64,000 nucleotides of DNA, taken from contig NZ_CAJYVQ010000008.1 of the NCBI RefSeq assembly GCF_913778665.1, forward strand, positions 728,892 to 792,891. Reading direction: 5' to 3'. Made by a program: the position numbers and the translations under genes. Shown piece after piece: positions 47,401 to 57,981 of the stretch; position 1 is the stretch's first letter, and each line of letters opens with the position of its first letter. The notes beneath the pieces were generated by a model that was given only the letters and a program-made list of their open reading frames with translations, was not told where the DNA came from and did not search any database. The stretch comes from an uncultured Stenotrophomonas sp. Its GTDB lineage: Bacteria; Pseudomonadota; Gammaproteobacteria; Xanthomonadales; Xanthomonadaceae.

Positions 47401-49880
47401 GCGTGCGTGCATTTGCCGCGCCGCGTTACCGCGAAGGCTACGAGCGCGGCATCCACGACCATGACGCTGCGCTGATCCTGCGCGCGCTGCTGCCCCTGCA
47501 GCAGTCGGCGGGCGCCTTGCGGCATGCCCCGCGTGTACGCGCGCTGGCGCTGCTGTTCTGGGCGTCGCAACAGCGTGAGGAGGCGGTCGTGCAGTGGCCC
47601 AGCCGCCAGGCCGGTGCCGAGGCCATCGCCCGCCTGTTCGGGTCGGATGAAGGGCGCACGGCGCTGCGCGCGGAAATGGCGGCTGCGCTGAGTGCCTTCG
47701 CGCACGCGCAGGCGCTGCCCTTCGATGCTGAAGCGGCCGAGGCGGCAGCGGCCTACCTGGGCGAAGAGCTGGTCGGCGGCGAGCCGGTATTCAGCACCAG
47801 CAAGCATGCGCTGGCCCTGCTGGAGGCGCTGGCGCAGCAGCTGGAGCAGGCGGGTCAGCGCGATGCGCTGGAGCGCGCGCTGCAGCGCACGCAGGATCCG
47901 CTGGCCGCGCGCTGGGCGCTGGCCGGGCAATGGCTGCGTGCCTTGGCCAGGGTGCCGGCACAGGCCGCGCATGCCGGGTACGCCGACGAGGCCGCTGCGC
48001 TGCTGCTGGTGCAGCGCCAGCTGCGCACGCGTGCCAGCGACGCGCCACTGCGGGTGGACGTGCCGGGCCTGCTCGGCGAACACCCGCGTATCCACAACGG
48101 CACCCTGTCGTTGTCGCTGGACGATTTCCTGGCGCGCCTGCAGCACCATCTCAAGCGCTTCGTGCCTGATTTCCATGCCTACCAGGCTGTGCGCCAGGGC
48201 ATCATCGCCCGCGAGCGTCAGACGCTGCGCCTGTCCGAATTCAAGGCGCGGCCGTTGTCTTCGTTCGTCCGCAACAAGCTGATCAACGACGTCTACCTGG
48301 GCGTGATCGGCGACAACCTGGCCAAGCAGATGGGTACGGTCGGCGAGAACAAGCGCAGCGACCTGATGGGCCTGCTGATGATGATCTCGCCGCCGGGCTA
48401 CGGCAAAACCACGCTGATGGAATACGTGGCGCACCGGCTGGGCCTGGTCTTCATGAAGATCAATGGCCCGGCGCTGGGCCACGAGGTGCGCTCGCTGGAC
48501 CCGGCGCAGGCGCCCGACGCGACCTCCCGGCAGGAACTGGAGAAGCTCAACCTGGCGTTGGAGATGGGCAACAACACCATGCTGTATGTCGACGACATCC
48601 AGCACACCCATCCCGAGTTCCTGCAGAAGTTCATTTCGCTGTGCGATGGCACCCGGCGCATCGAAGGCGTGTGGCGTGGCCGTACCCGCACCTACGACAT
48701 GCGCGGCAAGAAGTTCTGCGTGGTCATGGCCGGCAACCCGTACACCGAGTCCGGCGAGGTGTTCAAGATTCCGGACATGCTGGCCAACCGTGCCGATATC
48801 TACAACCTCGGCGATGTGCTGGGAGGCATGGAAGCGGCGTTCACCCTCAGCTACATCGAGAACAGCCTGACCTCCAACCCGGTACTGGCGCCGCTCGCCA
48901 CGCGTGACATGGCCGACCTGTACGTGCTGGTCGATCGTGCGACGGGCAAGGACGTATCCACCAACGGCCTCAGCCACGCATACAGCAGCGCGGAGATCAA
49001 CGAGATCACCGCCACCCTGCAGCGCATGCTGCGCGTTCGCGACGTGGTCTACCGGGTCAACCAGCAGTACATCGCCAGTGCCGCGCAGGACGATCGTTAC
49101 CGTACCGAGCCGCCGTTCCGGCTGCAGGGCAGCTACCGCAACATGAACAAGCTGGCGGAGAAGATCTCGCCGGTAATGAACGAGGATGAGCTGCAGCAGC
49201 TGATCTCCGACCACTACCTCGGCGAGGCGCAGCTGCTGACCACCGGCGCCGAGGAGAACCTGCTGAAGCTGGCCGAACTGCGCGGCGTGCTGGATGAGGT
49301 GCAGTCGCAGCGCTGGGCTCAGATCAAGCGTGATTTCCTGCGCAACAAGGCCATGGGCGCCGACGACAGCGATGTCGGTGGACGCGTGGTCGCGCAGTTG
49401 GCGGACATCGCCAGCGCGTTGCAGCTGCCGCCGGCGGCGCCGGAGGTAGCCCCCGCTGCCGTCGCCGAGCCAGCGCCGTGGCCGGCATTGCTGGAGGCGC
49501 TGCAGCGCCTCTCCGAAACACGCCCTGCACCCGCTGCGCCGGAGCCGGTCGCGGTTGCCCACGGCGCGCCGGCCACGCCGCTGGCCGAAGACCTGCAGGC
49601 CGGGTTGGCGCCTCTGGTTGAACTGCTGGTGGCATCACAGGCGCAGCAGGCACAGGTGTCGCAGACCCTGGCGGCGTTCGCCGGTTGGGCGCGGCAGCAG
49701 GTCGAGCGCGGCGGCGCCAGCGGCGCGGTGCCGCCGCGTGCACGCGTACGCCGTGCGACGACGCCGGAAGAACGCGCACTGGATGAAGCACTGATGCGTC
49801 ACTTCTACGGCGAATCGCTGCCGCCGGAAGACAGCGAGGGCGGCCTGGCATCGACACCGCAGCCGCCGGCGCAGCCGTGA
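44484..49880 (+). CDS. Very large DUF3686/AAA+ ATPase (annotated in databases as DNA repair ATPase)
   Basis: A 1798-residue cytoplasmic protein. The N-terminal half (about 40-560) matches the DUF3686 pattern, with beta-rich repeats such as IGRFRIRSENNCVGRD. A long helical and coiled-coil region spans about 530-830. The AAA+ module lies near 1290-1480: Walker A PPGYGKTT with Lys1308, Walker B LYVDD with Asp1370-Asp1371, and sensor-1 Asn1418 in MAGNP. The last 300 residues include a Pro/Ala-rich linker and a basic segment. The 'DNA repair' label rests on weak SMC-like coiled-coil resemblance; nothing here shows DNA binding. The stop overlaps the next start by one base. Its likely partners are the flotillin and TelA proteins. 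Confidence 0.88.
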   Translation: MSETQPTAESTAAEAGGNTVDQAVAQGGAYEVLRRRLAEQGQRLQGLAETLNRQRLAEFGDSRLEVIGRFRIRSENNCVGRDIVQVGPDRLLFGYNVFIGLKTHTRIEDVFGLYRLVQGSDGYDVAALELKGSFLDQPGFVHDFNELYAYYKHARLLQLIVVGDKLLASFQIGERSSDVRVFRWALSREGELTYLDARGERDIALPPPFDFEWTRATRDLAVSGRHSHLNILDTLFVETTGGDLTIKVENNTETGQGIYSEPVEDSTQSLDDAQFEFARVGSLLLLKVLPYRETVWRGLIYNTLTGDIVRNDAIVQACVQLPEDHGVIFPGGYYLQGGEHKAFDASMAGMQFKRSIRSPNGEDVLYIFYEREGGRSALFVYNTIQRVLQNPVFGHGYAFLQDGRMVLFHAEGSEPTRIHPMQVWQTPFSSDEFAASRPPGNTFMGRIGNAELVRGISNLFNLAREIDGQDVSVQRYQRLVADTRRLFDTHHWLGDEACDGAEALLRQISATGESVLDEYEKVQSIRQQSAQAMVEAEAAHKALLGRLQPQNWNEVQAFVEALNAITALRGRLLTIRELRYIDTARIEAMAAELVQAQDRVGAATGEFLAGEAALAPLTLRLQALDEAAQQAQSARQLDEQLEGLRGMAADLDMLSELMAGLKVDDATARTRVVELISVLYGRLNQARARAEQRRRSLGSAEAVAQFAAQFALFSQSITSALALATDPERADEQLSRLLVQLEELESQFGEHEQFLGDILSKREELVEAFETHKQALLDDRQRKARSVLDAANRILDGLAKRTERFASADELNAFFAGDPLILKLRELSERLRALHDNVKADDIEARLKGVRDQAVRQLRDRSDLYEAGGNVVRLGPRHRFSVNTQALDLTLLPRGDALAIHLTGTDFLEPLHDPELEALKPFWQVTLDSESDAIYRGEYLAGCLLRAAEAGHEGLDLPQLLHDAAEPEALDQRVRAFAAPRYREGYERGIHDHDAALILRALLPLQQSAGALRHAPRVRALALLFWASQQREEAVVQWPSRQAGAEAIARLFGSDEGRTALRAEMAAALSAFAHAQALPFDAEAAEAAAAYLGEELVGGEPVFSTSKHALALLEALAQQLEQAGQRDALERALQRTQDPLAARWALAGQWLRALARVPAQAAHAGYADEAAALLLVQRQLRTRASDAPLRVDVPGLLGEHPRIHNGTLSLSLDDFLARLQHHLKRFVPDFHAYQAVRQGIIARERQTLRLSEFKARPLSSFVRNKLINDVYLGVIGDNLAKQMGTVGENKRSDLMGLLMMISPPGYGKTTLMEYVAHRLGLVFMKINGPALGHEVRSLDPAQAPDATSRQELEKLNLALEMGNNTMLYVDDIQHTHPEFLQKFISLCDGTRRIEGVWRGRTRTYDMRGKKFCVVMAGNPYTESGEVFKIPDMLANRADIYNLGDVLGGMEAAFTLSYIENSLTSNPVLAPLATRDMADLYVLVDRATGKDVSTNGLSHAYSSAEINEITATLQRMLRVRDVVYRVNQQYIASAAQDDRYRTEPPFRLQGSYRNMNKLAEKISPVMNEDELQQLISDHYLGEAQLLTTGAEENLLKLAELRGVLDEVQSQRWAQIKRDFLRNKAMGADDSDVGGRVVAQLADIASALQLPPAAPEVAPAAVAEPAPWPALLEALQRLSETRPAPAAPEPVAVAHGAPATPLAEDLQAGLAPLVELLVASQAQQAQVSQTLAAFAGWARQQVERGGASGAVPPRARVRRATTPEERALDEALMRHFYGESLPPEDSEGGLASTPQPPAQP

Positions 49881-50584
49881 TGCCGCAGGCGCCACTGCCG
49901 TCACCGGTGTTGCCGGACACGACCGATATCGCCGTGCTGGCCGATTACGGTACGCCGCTGCTGCAGGCACTTGCGCAGCGGGCCGCCACGTTGCCCTCGG
50001 TTGCGGGTGAAGGCCTGGTGGCCGCGCTGGCGCGTATCGCTCTGGCCCTGCAGGCGGGGAACCCTGCGCAGATCCGGCGACAGGAAGGCTGGTGGGGGCG
50101 CCTGCTTGGGCGCGATGTCGACCGCGAGGTGGAAGCGCACGCGTTGCAGTCACAATTGGGGGTGCTGGCGCTGCAGGCGCGCGAGCAGGCCCAGCACCTG
50201 CAGCATTACCAGCAGCAGCGAGCCCTGGCCATCGTTGAACGGTTAGAGGCGGCCACAGCACTGGACGCCTGGGCCGAGCTGGGCGCATCACGGCTGGCGC
50301 AGTGTGATGCGTCTGGCCATGCCGCGCTGTCGCAACGGCTGGATCACCTGCGCCGGCTGGCGACCCTGCATCGCGCCGAAGCCGGTCAATGGCAGCTCCT
50401 GCTGGACCAGGACACTGTGCTGCTGCAGCGCTTCGCGCGCATCCATGATGTCCTGCTGCCCGCCTGGCGACAGGCCGCACTGGCCGACCAGAGCGCCGCA
50501 GGCTCTGCATTGGCGGGGAAGGCGGCTGCGTTGCACGCCCAGATCGATGACGAGGTTGCGGCCGCTCAGGCTAGACTGCGCTGA
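49880..50584 (+). CDS. Uncharacterised helical protein of the flotillin-TelA cassette
   Basis: I do not recognise the family of this 234-residue soluble protein. It is almost entirely helical, rich in Ala, Gln, Leu and Arg, with heptad-like stretches (about 85-135 and 150-175) and a conserved-looking RRQEGWWGRLLGRDVD segment near 70-85. It has no signal peptide and no membrane helix. ATG 49880 overlaps the ATPase stop by one base (a GTG three bases earlier also fits), and telA follows after 40 bases. That position suggests a linker or adaptor between the ATPase and TelA. Confidence 0.75.
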   Translation: MPQAPLPSPVLPDTTDIAVLADYGTPLLQALAQRAATLPSVAGEGLVAALARIALALQAGNPAQIRRQEGWWGRLLGRDVDREVEAHALQSQLGVLALQAREQAQHLQHYQQQRALAIVERLEAATALDAWAELGASRLAQCDASGHAALSQRLDHLRRLATLHRAEAGQWQLLLDQDTVLLQRFARIHDVLLPAWRQAALADQSAAGSALAGKAAALHAQIDDEVAAAQARLR

Positions 50585-50624
50585 ATCGGCCACAGCCGCT
50601 TACCTATTTCAAGGAGATCGCCCG

Positions 50625-51734
50625 ATGGTCCAGGACAGTCAGAGCCCCGGCACGCTGGTACCCGCCAACACTGCCGTTTCCACGCTCGACGAAGGCACGC
50701 TGAAGGCACTTGGCCTGGTCCATGAGGATCTGCCGCGTATCGCCGAGATCCGCCGGGAGCTGGATGACCTGCGCCCGGGCAACCTGCAGGTGTTCGGTCG
50801 CGACGCCGCCAACCGCACGGCCGCCTTCTCCAGCCAGTTGCTGGACCAGGTGCGCAATCGTGATCTCGATGCCAGTGGTGAAAAGCTGGGTGAAGTCGTG
50901 CGCATCGCGCGCAGCCTCAAGCTCGACGGATTCGCGCAGCGTTCCAGGGTGCCGTTGATTGGAGGCCTGATCGATCGGTTGCGCGCATCCAAGGGTGAAC
51001 TGGTGCAGAAGTTCAGCGACACCAATGCGCAGATCGAGCAGCTGCTGGGAGACGTCGGCGCGCAGCAGGTGCTGATGGGCAAGCGTGTGGGCGAGTTCGA
51101 CCGCATGCACGATATCGTCCGTGAGGAACGCCATGCTCTGGGTCTGTATGCCGCTGCGGGCAAGCAGCGGCTGGCCGAACTGCAGACCGAGCAGCTGGCC
51201 GGGCAGGGCAGTGAGGACCCGCAGCAGCGGATCCGCCTGGGCGAGGTCGAAAATGCGATCCGCCTGATCGACAAGCGGGTGTCCGACCTGCAGCTGATGC
51301 AGCATGCCGCCGACCAGTCGCTGCCGATGATCCGCCTGATCCAGGCCAATGCACTGCAGCTGATCGAGAAGTTCAACACGGTCCGCGAGATCACCATCCC
51401 GTCGTGGAAGCGCCAGTTCGCGATCCAGTTGTCACTGGGCGAGCAGAAGACCGCCGCGGAACTGGCCAGCGCCATCGACGACGCGACCAACGAACTGATG
51501 CGCCGCAACGCGGACCTGATGCGCCAGGCCTCGGTGGATACCGCACGCAGCAACCAGCGCGGCGTGATCGACGTGGCCACGCTGCGCCATGTTCACGACC
51601 AGCTGATCGCCACCGTGGAAGAAGTGCGCAGCATCCATCGTGAGGGGATGCAGCAGCGGCAGCAGGCGGAAGTGGAACTGTCGCGCCTGCGTGAAGACCT
51701 GCAGCAGCGACTGGCCACCCCCGCCGCCAGCTGA
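50625..51734 (+). CDS. Toxic anion resistance protein, TelA/KlaA family
   Basis: A 369-residue mostly helical protein of the TelA family, known from plasmid tellurite resistance and found in many chromosomal stress clusters. The family core is visible in LKLDGFAQRSRVPLIGGLIDRLRASKGEL, here seen at about 95-125, then LGLYAAAGKQRL, and the C-terminal QFAIQLSLGEQKTAAELASA and DTARSNQRGVIDVATL segments. No metal ligands or enzyme motifs are evident and the biochemical role of the family is unknown. AAGGAG lies eight bases before ATG 50625. A strong hairpin terminator closes the cassette right after it. Confidence 0.92.
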   Translation: MVQDSQSPGTLVPANTAVSTLDEGTLKALGLVHEDLPRIAEIRRELDDLRPGNLQVFGRDAANRTAAFSSQLLDQVRNRDLDASGEKLGEVVRIARSLKLDGFAQRSRVPLIGGLIDRLRASKGELVQKFSDTNAQIEQLLGDVGAQQVLMGKRVGEFDRMHDIVREERHALGLYAAAGKQRLAELQTEQLAGQGSEDPQQRIRLGEVENAIRLIDKRVSDLQLMQHAADQSLPMIRLIQANALQLIEKFNTVREITIPSWKRQFAIQLSLGEQKTAAELASAIDDATNELMRRNADLMRQASVDTARSNQRGVIDVATLRHVHDQLIATVEEVRSIHREGMQQRQQAEVELSRLREDLQQRLATPAAS

Positions 51735-51749
51735 AGAATGGAGGCCGAA

Positions 51750-51797
51750 GGGATCAAGTCGTTTGTGCCACTTACGACTTGATCCCCTCCGCCCCCT
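51750..51797. terminator. Bidirectional hairpin terminator of the GATCAAGTCG repeat family
   Basis: GGGATCAAGTCGT (51750-51762) and ACGACTTGATCCC (51774-51786) form a 13-bp perfect stem, followed on the plus strand by CTCCGCCCCCTTTTT. It ends both telA and the convergent trpI. The core is the same as in the 26-bp inverted repeat at 3211-3296, so it is a dispersed element used as terminator. Confidence 0.85.
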
Positions 51798-51806
51798 TTT
51801 TCATTG

Positions 51807-52694
51807 TCAGCGCAGCTGCTGGCTCGCCCAGTCCGCCAGTGCTTCCACGCGCGAGTTGGGCGGGCCATCCGGCCATGCCAGTACCCAGAAGCCGCCGGTG
51901 GCGGCAAATCCCCAGGGCGCGACCAGGCGGCCTGCCGCCAGATCCTCGGCCACCAGCGGTTCCGGCGCGATCGCCGGGCCCAGCCCGGCTACCGCGGCTT
52001 CCAGCAGGTAGTACAGGTGCTCGAAGGCGGTGCCCAGCTGCAGCTTCGACACGTCCAGGTCGTACGCCTGTGCCCATGCCGGCCATGCCTGCGGGCGTGA
52101 GCTGGTGTGCAGCAGCGTCTCCTGCAGCAGCGCCGAGGGCAGTGCATGCCGCAGGCGCTGCGCCGCCGGATGCGATGGCGCCACCACCACGCCAACCCGT
52201 TCCGGTGCCAACTCGCGTACCTGCCAGCCCCGTGGCCACGGGCCCTGCGCCAGCAGCAGCACGGCGTCCAGCGCCGCCTGCGCTTCGGTGAAACTGCCAT
52301 CCAGCGCCGACCACTGCAGGCGCACGCCGGGTAGCGCGGCCTGCAGCGCTGGCAGGCGTGGAATCATCCAGCGCGCCAGCACGCTGCCACTGCAGCCCAG
52401 TACCAGCGCTGGAGAGGCTGCCGGCCGTCGCAGTTCGCGCACGCAGTCTTCGATGCCGCTGAAGGCCTCGCCGCAGGCCGCCTGCAGGCGGGTGCCGGCG
52501 ACGGTCAGGCGCAGGCCACGACCGGCCCGCTGGAACAACGCCAGGCCAAGGTGATCTTCCAGCAGCTTCAACTGCCGACTGACCGCACCGTGGGTGACGT
52601 GCAGGTCCTGCGCGGCGCGACCAACACCGCCGAGACGGGCCGTGGCCTCGAACGCGCGCAGTGCATTGAGTGGAGGCAGCAGGGAACGACTCAT
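51807..52694 (-). CDS. trpI: LysR-type activator of trpBA
   Basis: A 295-residue LysR regulator with an N-terminal winged helix (about 5-65, ATARLGGVGRAAQDLHVTHG as recognition region) and a periplasmic-binding-like effector domain. Segments such as LHTSSRPQAWPAWA, FEHLYYLLEAAVAGLG and AIAPEPLV, as I recall them, closely match Pseudomonas TrpI. That protein activates trpBA when indole-3-glycerol phosphate builds up. The gene is transcribed divergently from trpB, exactly as trpI is in pseudomonads, with a 96-base shared control region. Assignment from both sequence and context is therefore strong, though effector binding is inferred. Confidence 0.88.
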   Translation of the reverse strand: MSRSLLPPLNALRAFEATARLGGVGRAAQDLHVTHGAVSRQLKLLEDHLGLALFQRAGRGLRLTVAGTRLQAACGEAFSGIEDCVRELRRPAASPALVLGCSGSVLARWMIPRLPALQAALPGVRLQWSALDGSFTEAQAALDAVLLLAQGPWPRGWQVRELAPERVGVVVAPSHPAAQRLRHALPSALLQETLLHTSSRPQAWPAWAQAYDLDVSKLQLGTAFEHLYYLLEAAVAGLGPAIAPEPLVAEDLAAGRLVAPWGFAATGGFWVLAWPDGPPNSRVEALADWASQQLR

Positions 52695-52790
52695 GTGAGA
52701 TTTCCTGACGATATACGCCAGATAATATCCATTTTCCGGTCACGATCCGTGCGCTAGAGTATCCATCTGTCTGAACCACCGGTCGTATCC
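52695..52790. promoter_or_regulatory. trpI-trpB divergent control region with GATAT dyad
   Basis: A dyad GATAT-N10-ATATC lies at 52710-52729, about 25 bases before the trpB -35 region and just upstream of trpI, the usual place for a LysR activator site that also represses its own gene. A TAGAGT box (52755-52760) could be the trpB -10; its -35 (TTTTCC region) is poor, as expected for an activator-dependent promoter. Confidence 0.5.
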
Positions 52791-54004
<1,214 letters not shown>

Positions 54005-54008
<4 letters not shown>

Positions 54009-54691
54009 ATCCGGTGCTGCGCCACGGCGGCGCGCTGGTGCTGGCGGTAGGGTTGGGGGCATGCACGCCGCCCGATCCGCCGGTGCTGGCACCGGCACCG
54101 GCAGCGCCGGCAGCGATCGCGCCGGCGCAGCGCCCGGCCAGCAACGACGACATGGCGCATCGGCCGATCGACGACGCGCCTGCGCCGGTGGTCACCCCGC
54201 AGGCCGATGAAGACAGCGCACCGGCCGTGGTCTCGGTGGCCCTGGACCATGCAGGGGACGTGCTGATCGGCCAGCGGTTCAGCGAAGTCGAAGCGGAGGG
54301 CGCGTGGCATTCGGCCGGGCTGCACGAGGCCACGCAGGGACGCTGCGAGTACTACGAGCGCGGCACGTTGCCGGAAGGCGTGGCGATGATGGTGCAGGAT
54401 GCCGACGTGGTGCGCTTCGACCTGGCCCCGATCGACGACTCCGGGCAGGTGGTGATCCAGCCGGGGCCGTTCGGCCTGCGCCTGGGCATGGCGCGCGCAG
54501 AGGCGCTGCAGCTGCTCCCGCGCGGCGCCACCGCGCAGCCGTACGGCGAAGATCCGGAAGCGGGCGAGAGCCTGCTCTGGCAGGACCCGGGCTCGGACCT
54601 GGCGATCCGCGTGGAGATCGTCGATGGCGTTGTATCGAGAATGTACTGGGGCGCCAGCGGCGCCGTTGACCTGATTGAAGGATGTACCTGA
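54005..54691 (+). CDS. Putative lipoprotein encoded between trpB and trpA
   Basis: A 228-residue protein of unknown family. It begins with a lipoprotein signal whose lipobox ends at Cys20 (GLGAC), followed by a Pro/Ala-rich linker (about 22-70) and a globular beta-rich domain (about 80-225). Two similar segments, [14 protein letters not shown] and [17 protein letters not shown], look like a duplicated small beta-alpha unit of the kind seen in envelope proteins. GTG 54005 overlaps the trpB stop, so it is probably expressed with trpBA even though an envelope role does not fit tryptophan synthesis. Confidence 0.8.
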
Positions 54692-54692
54692 C

Positions 54693-55502
54693 ATGTCCGT
54701 TGAGCGTATCGATGCCTGTTTCTCCCGCCTGCGCGCCACTGGGCGCAAGGCACTGATTCCCTTCGTCACCGCCGGTGACCCCGGGCTGGACACCACCGTG
54801 CCGGTCATGCACGCGCTGGTCGAGGCCGGTGCCGACGTGATCGAACTGGGCGTGCCGTTCTCCGACCCGATGGCCGACGGCCCGACCATCCAGCGCAGTT
54901 CCGAGCGCGCGCTGGCGCGCGGCGCCGGCAGCCGTTACGTGCTGCAGGCGGTGGCGCAGTTCCGGGAGCGCGATGCGCAGACGCCGGTGGTGCTGATGGG
55001 CTACCTGAACCCGGTGGAGATCCACGGTTACGCCGCATTTGCCAAGGCGGCCGTCGAGGCCGGCGTGGATGGCGTGCTGCTGGTCGATCTGCCGCCGGAA
55101 GAAGCCGGTGAGGCGCAGCAGGCGTTCGATGCGGCGGGGTTGGCGCTGGTCCTGCTGGCGTCGCCGACCACCAGCGAGGCGCGCGCTGACAAGCTGCTGA
55201 CGCTGGCTCGTGGCTACCTCTATTACGTCAGCTTCGCCGGCGTCACCGGTGCGTCCGAGCGCCTCGACAGCGATGCCGCCAGTGCCCGCCTGCACGCCCT
55301 GCGCGAACGCGCGGCAGTGCCGGTGGTGGCCGGCTTCGGGATCAAGGATGCAGCCAGTGCCGCGGCGATGGCGCGGCAGGCGGACGGCGTGGTGGTCGGC
55401 AGTGCGCTGGTTGCGGCGCTGGCCGAAGCCGGTTCGGCTGAAGACGCTGCCCATCGCGCGCTGGCCTTCCTGGCCCCGCTGCGGCAGGCGCTGGACGCCT
55501 GA
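54693..55502 (+). CDS. trpA: Tryptophan synthase alpha chain
   Basis: A 269-residue TIM-barrel protein that cleaves indole-3-glycerol phosphate and passes indole to TrpB. Catalytic Glu51 and Asp62 lie in ELGVPFSDPMADGP, and the loop GVTGASERLDSDA and phosphate site VVAGFGIKDAASA are present. ATG 54693 has AAGGA upstream and starts two bases past the lipoprotein gene; a TTG 18 bases earlier would overlap it. Confidence 0.96.
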   Translation: MSVERIDACFSRLRATGRKALIPFVTAGDPGLDTTVPVMHALVEAGADVIELGVPFSDPMADGPTIQRSSERALARGAGSRYVLQAVAQFRERDAQTPVVLMGYLNPVEIHGYAAFAKAAVEAGVDGVLLVDLPPEEAGEAQQAFDAAGLALVLLASPTTSEARADKLLTLARGYLYYVSFAGVTGASERLDSDAASARLHALRERAAVPVVAGFGIKDAASAAAMARQADGVVVGSALVAALAEAGSAEDAAHRALAFLAPLRQALDA

Positions 55503-55687
55503 CGGTGGTGCGGGCCGCTGATCGGCAGCTGCATGCCCCGCACAGCGTTGCCGCGCTAAACGTACGTACCAGCATGGTTTTTTCCGCCCGCCCGACGCCC
55601 GGCAAGGGGTGCACGGGCGGGGAAAGCGGAGCTAGACTGTCCGCCTTTGCGGCCCCCGGGCCGCCCTGAACGGAAGTGTCCTCCCGC

Positions 55688-56562
<875 letters not shown>

Positions 56563-56563
<1 letters not shown>

Positions 56564-57924
56564 TGGGAAGCCGCAAGTACTTCGGTACGGATGGCATCCG
56601 CGGGCGGGTCGGCGAGGGTGTGATCTCGGCCGATTTCGTGCTGCGCCTGGGCAATGCGCTGGGGCGTGTACTGGTCGCCCAGCGCGGCCAGGACGGGCGC
56701 CGTCCGATCGTGGTGATCGGCAAGGACACGCGCATTTCCGGCTACATGTTCGAAGCGGCGCTGGAGGCCGGGCTGGTGGCCGCCGGCGCCGACGTGCAGC
56801 TGCTGGGGCCGATGCCGACCCCGGCGGTGGCATTCCTGACCCGCACGCTGGGCGTAGATGCCGGCATCGTCATCAGCGCCTCGCACAACCCGCATTACGA
56901 CAACGGCATCAAGTTCTTCTCCGCCCAGGGCGAGAAGCTCGACGATGCCACCGAGCTGGCCCTGGAAGCGGCGCTGGACGTGCCGTTCACCACCGCCGAA
57001 TCGGAAAAGCTGGGCAAGGCGGCGCGCGCGCGCGAGGCGGTCGGCCGTTACATCGAGTTCTGCAAGGCCAGCGTGCCGCGCGCCTTCGACCTGCGCGGTG
57101 TGCGTCTGGTGCTGGATTGCGCCCACGGTGCCACCTACCAGATCGCGCCGCTGCTGTTCCGCGAACTGGGCGCCGAAGTGATCGGCATCGGTGCCGAGCC
57201 CAACGGCGTCAACATCAACGCCGGCGTCGGCTCCACCCATATCGACAACCTGGCCGCCAAGGTCCGCGAAACCCGCGCCGATCTCGGCATCGCCTTCGAC
57301 GGCGACGGTGACCGCGTGTTGATGGCCGATGACCAGGGCAACCCGGTCGACGGCGACGACCTGCTGTACATCCTGGCACGCGCATGGAAGGCCGAAGGCC
57401 GCCTGCGCGGTCCGGTGGTCGGTACGCTGATGAGCAACTACGGCATCGAGAAGGCATTTGCCGATCTGCAGATTCCGTTCGTGCGCAGCAACGTGGGTGA
57501 CCGCTACGTGCACCAGGCGCTGATCGAAGGCGGTGGCGTGCTCGGTGGTGAAGCCTCCGGTCACCTGCTGTGCCTGGACCGGGCAACGACCGGTGATGGC
57601 ATCGTCAGCGCCCTGCAGGTGCTGGTGGCACTGCGCAACAGCGGGCAGACCCTGCGCCAGTCGCTGAAGGGGCTGCTGCGGGTACCGCAGAAGACGGTCA
57701 ACGTGCGCCTGGGCAATGTTTCCGCCAAAGCCACCGTGCAGGCCGACAGTGTGCAGGCCGCACTGGCCGTCGCGCAGCAGTCGGTGGCCGGTCGTGGCCG
57801 CGCCTTCCTGCGTCCGTCCGGCACCGAGCCGGTGGTGCGGGTCACGGTCGAAGCCGATGATGCGGTGCTGATGCAGGAAACGCTGGATCGCCTGTCCGCT
57901 GCGGTACGTGAAGCAGCGGCCTGA
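56563..57924 (+). CDS. glmM: Phosphoglucosamine mutase
   Basis: A 453-residue enzyme that turns glucosamine-6-phosphate into glucosamine-1-phosphate for UDP-GlcNAc, peptidoglycan and LPS. The phosphoserine is Ser107 in ISASHNP, the metal loop is DGDGDR (about 246-251), and the sugar-binding GEASGH and C-terminal RPSGTEP loops are present. ATG 56563 gives the family start M-x2-RKYFGTDG and overlaps the accD stop by one base. Both products feed envelope synthesis, so co-transcription with accD makes sense. Confidence 0.96.
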
Positions 57925-57953
57925 GCCAGCCGACGGTGCATTCCGTCACCTCG

Positions 57954-57981
57954 ACATGGCCGCATTCGCGGCCATGTTGTT
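57954..57981 (+). terminator. Hairpin terminator after glmM
   Basis: The stem ACATGGCCGC/GCGGCCATGT with ATTC loop (57954-57977) is followed by TGTTAT. The T-run is weak but the stem is perfect over ten pairs. Confidence 0.6.

Noticed and set aside
42375..49562. A 2395-codon open frame on the minus strand opposite the flotillin and ATPase genes
   Set aside because: It is a shadow frame caused by high GC. It mirrors well-supported plus-strand genes, has low-complexity His/Gln/Arg/Leu-rich composition and shows no domain.
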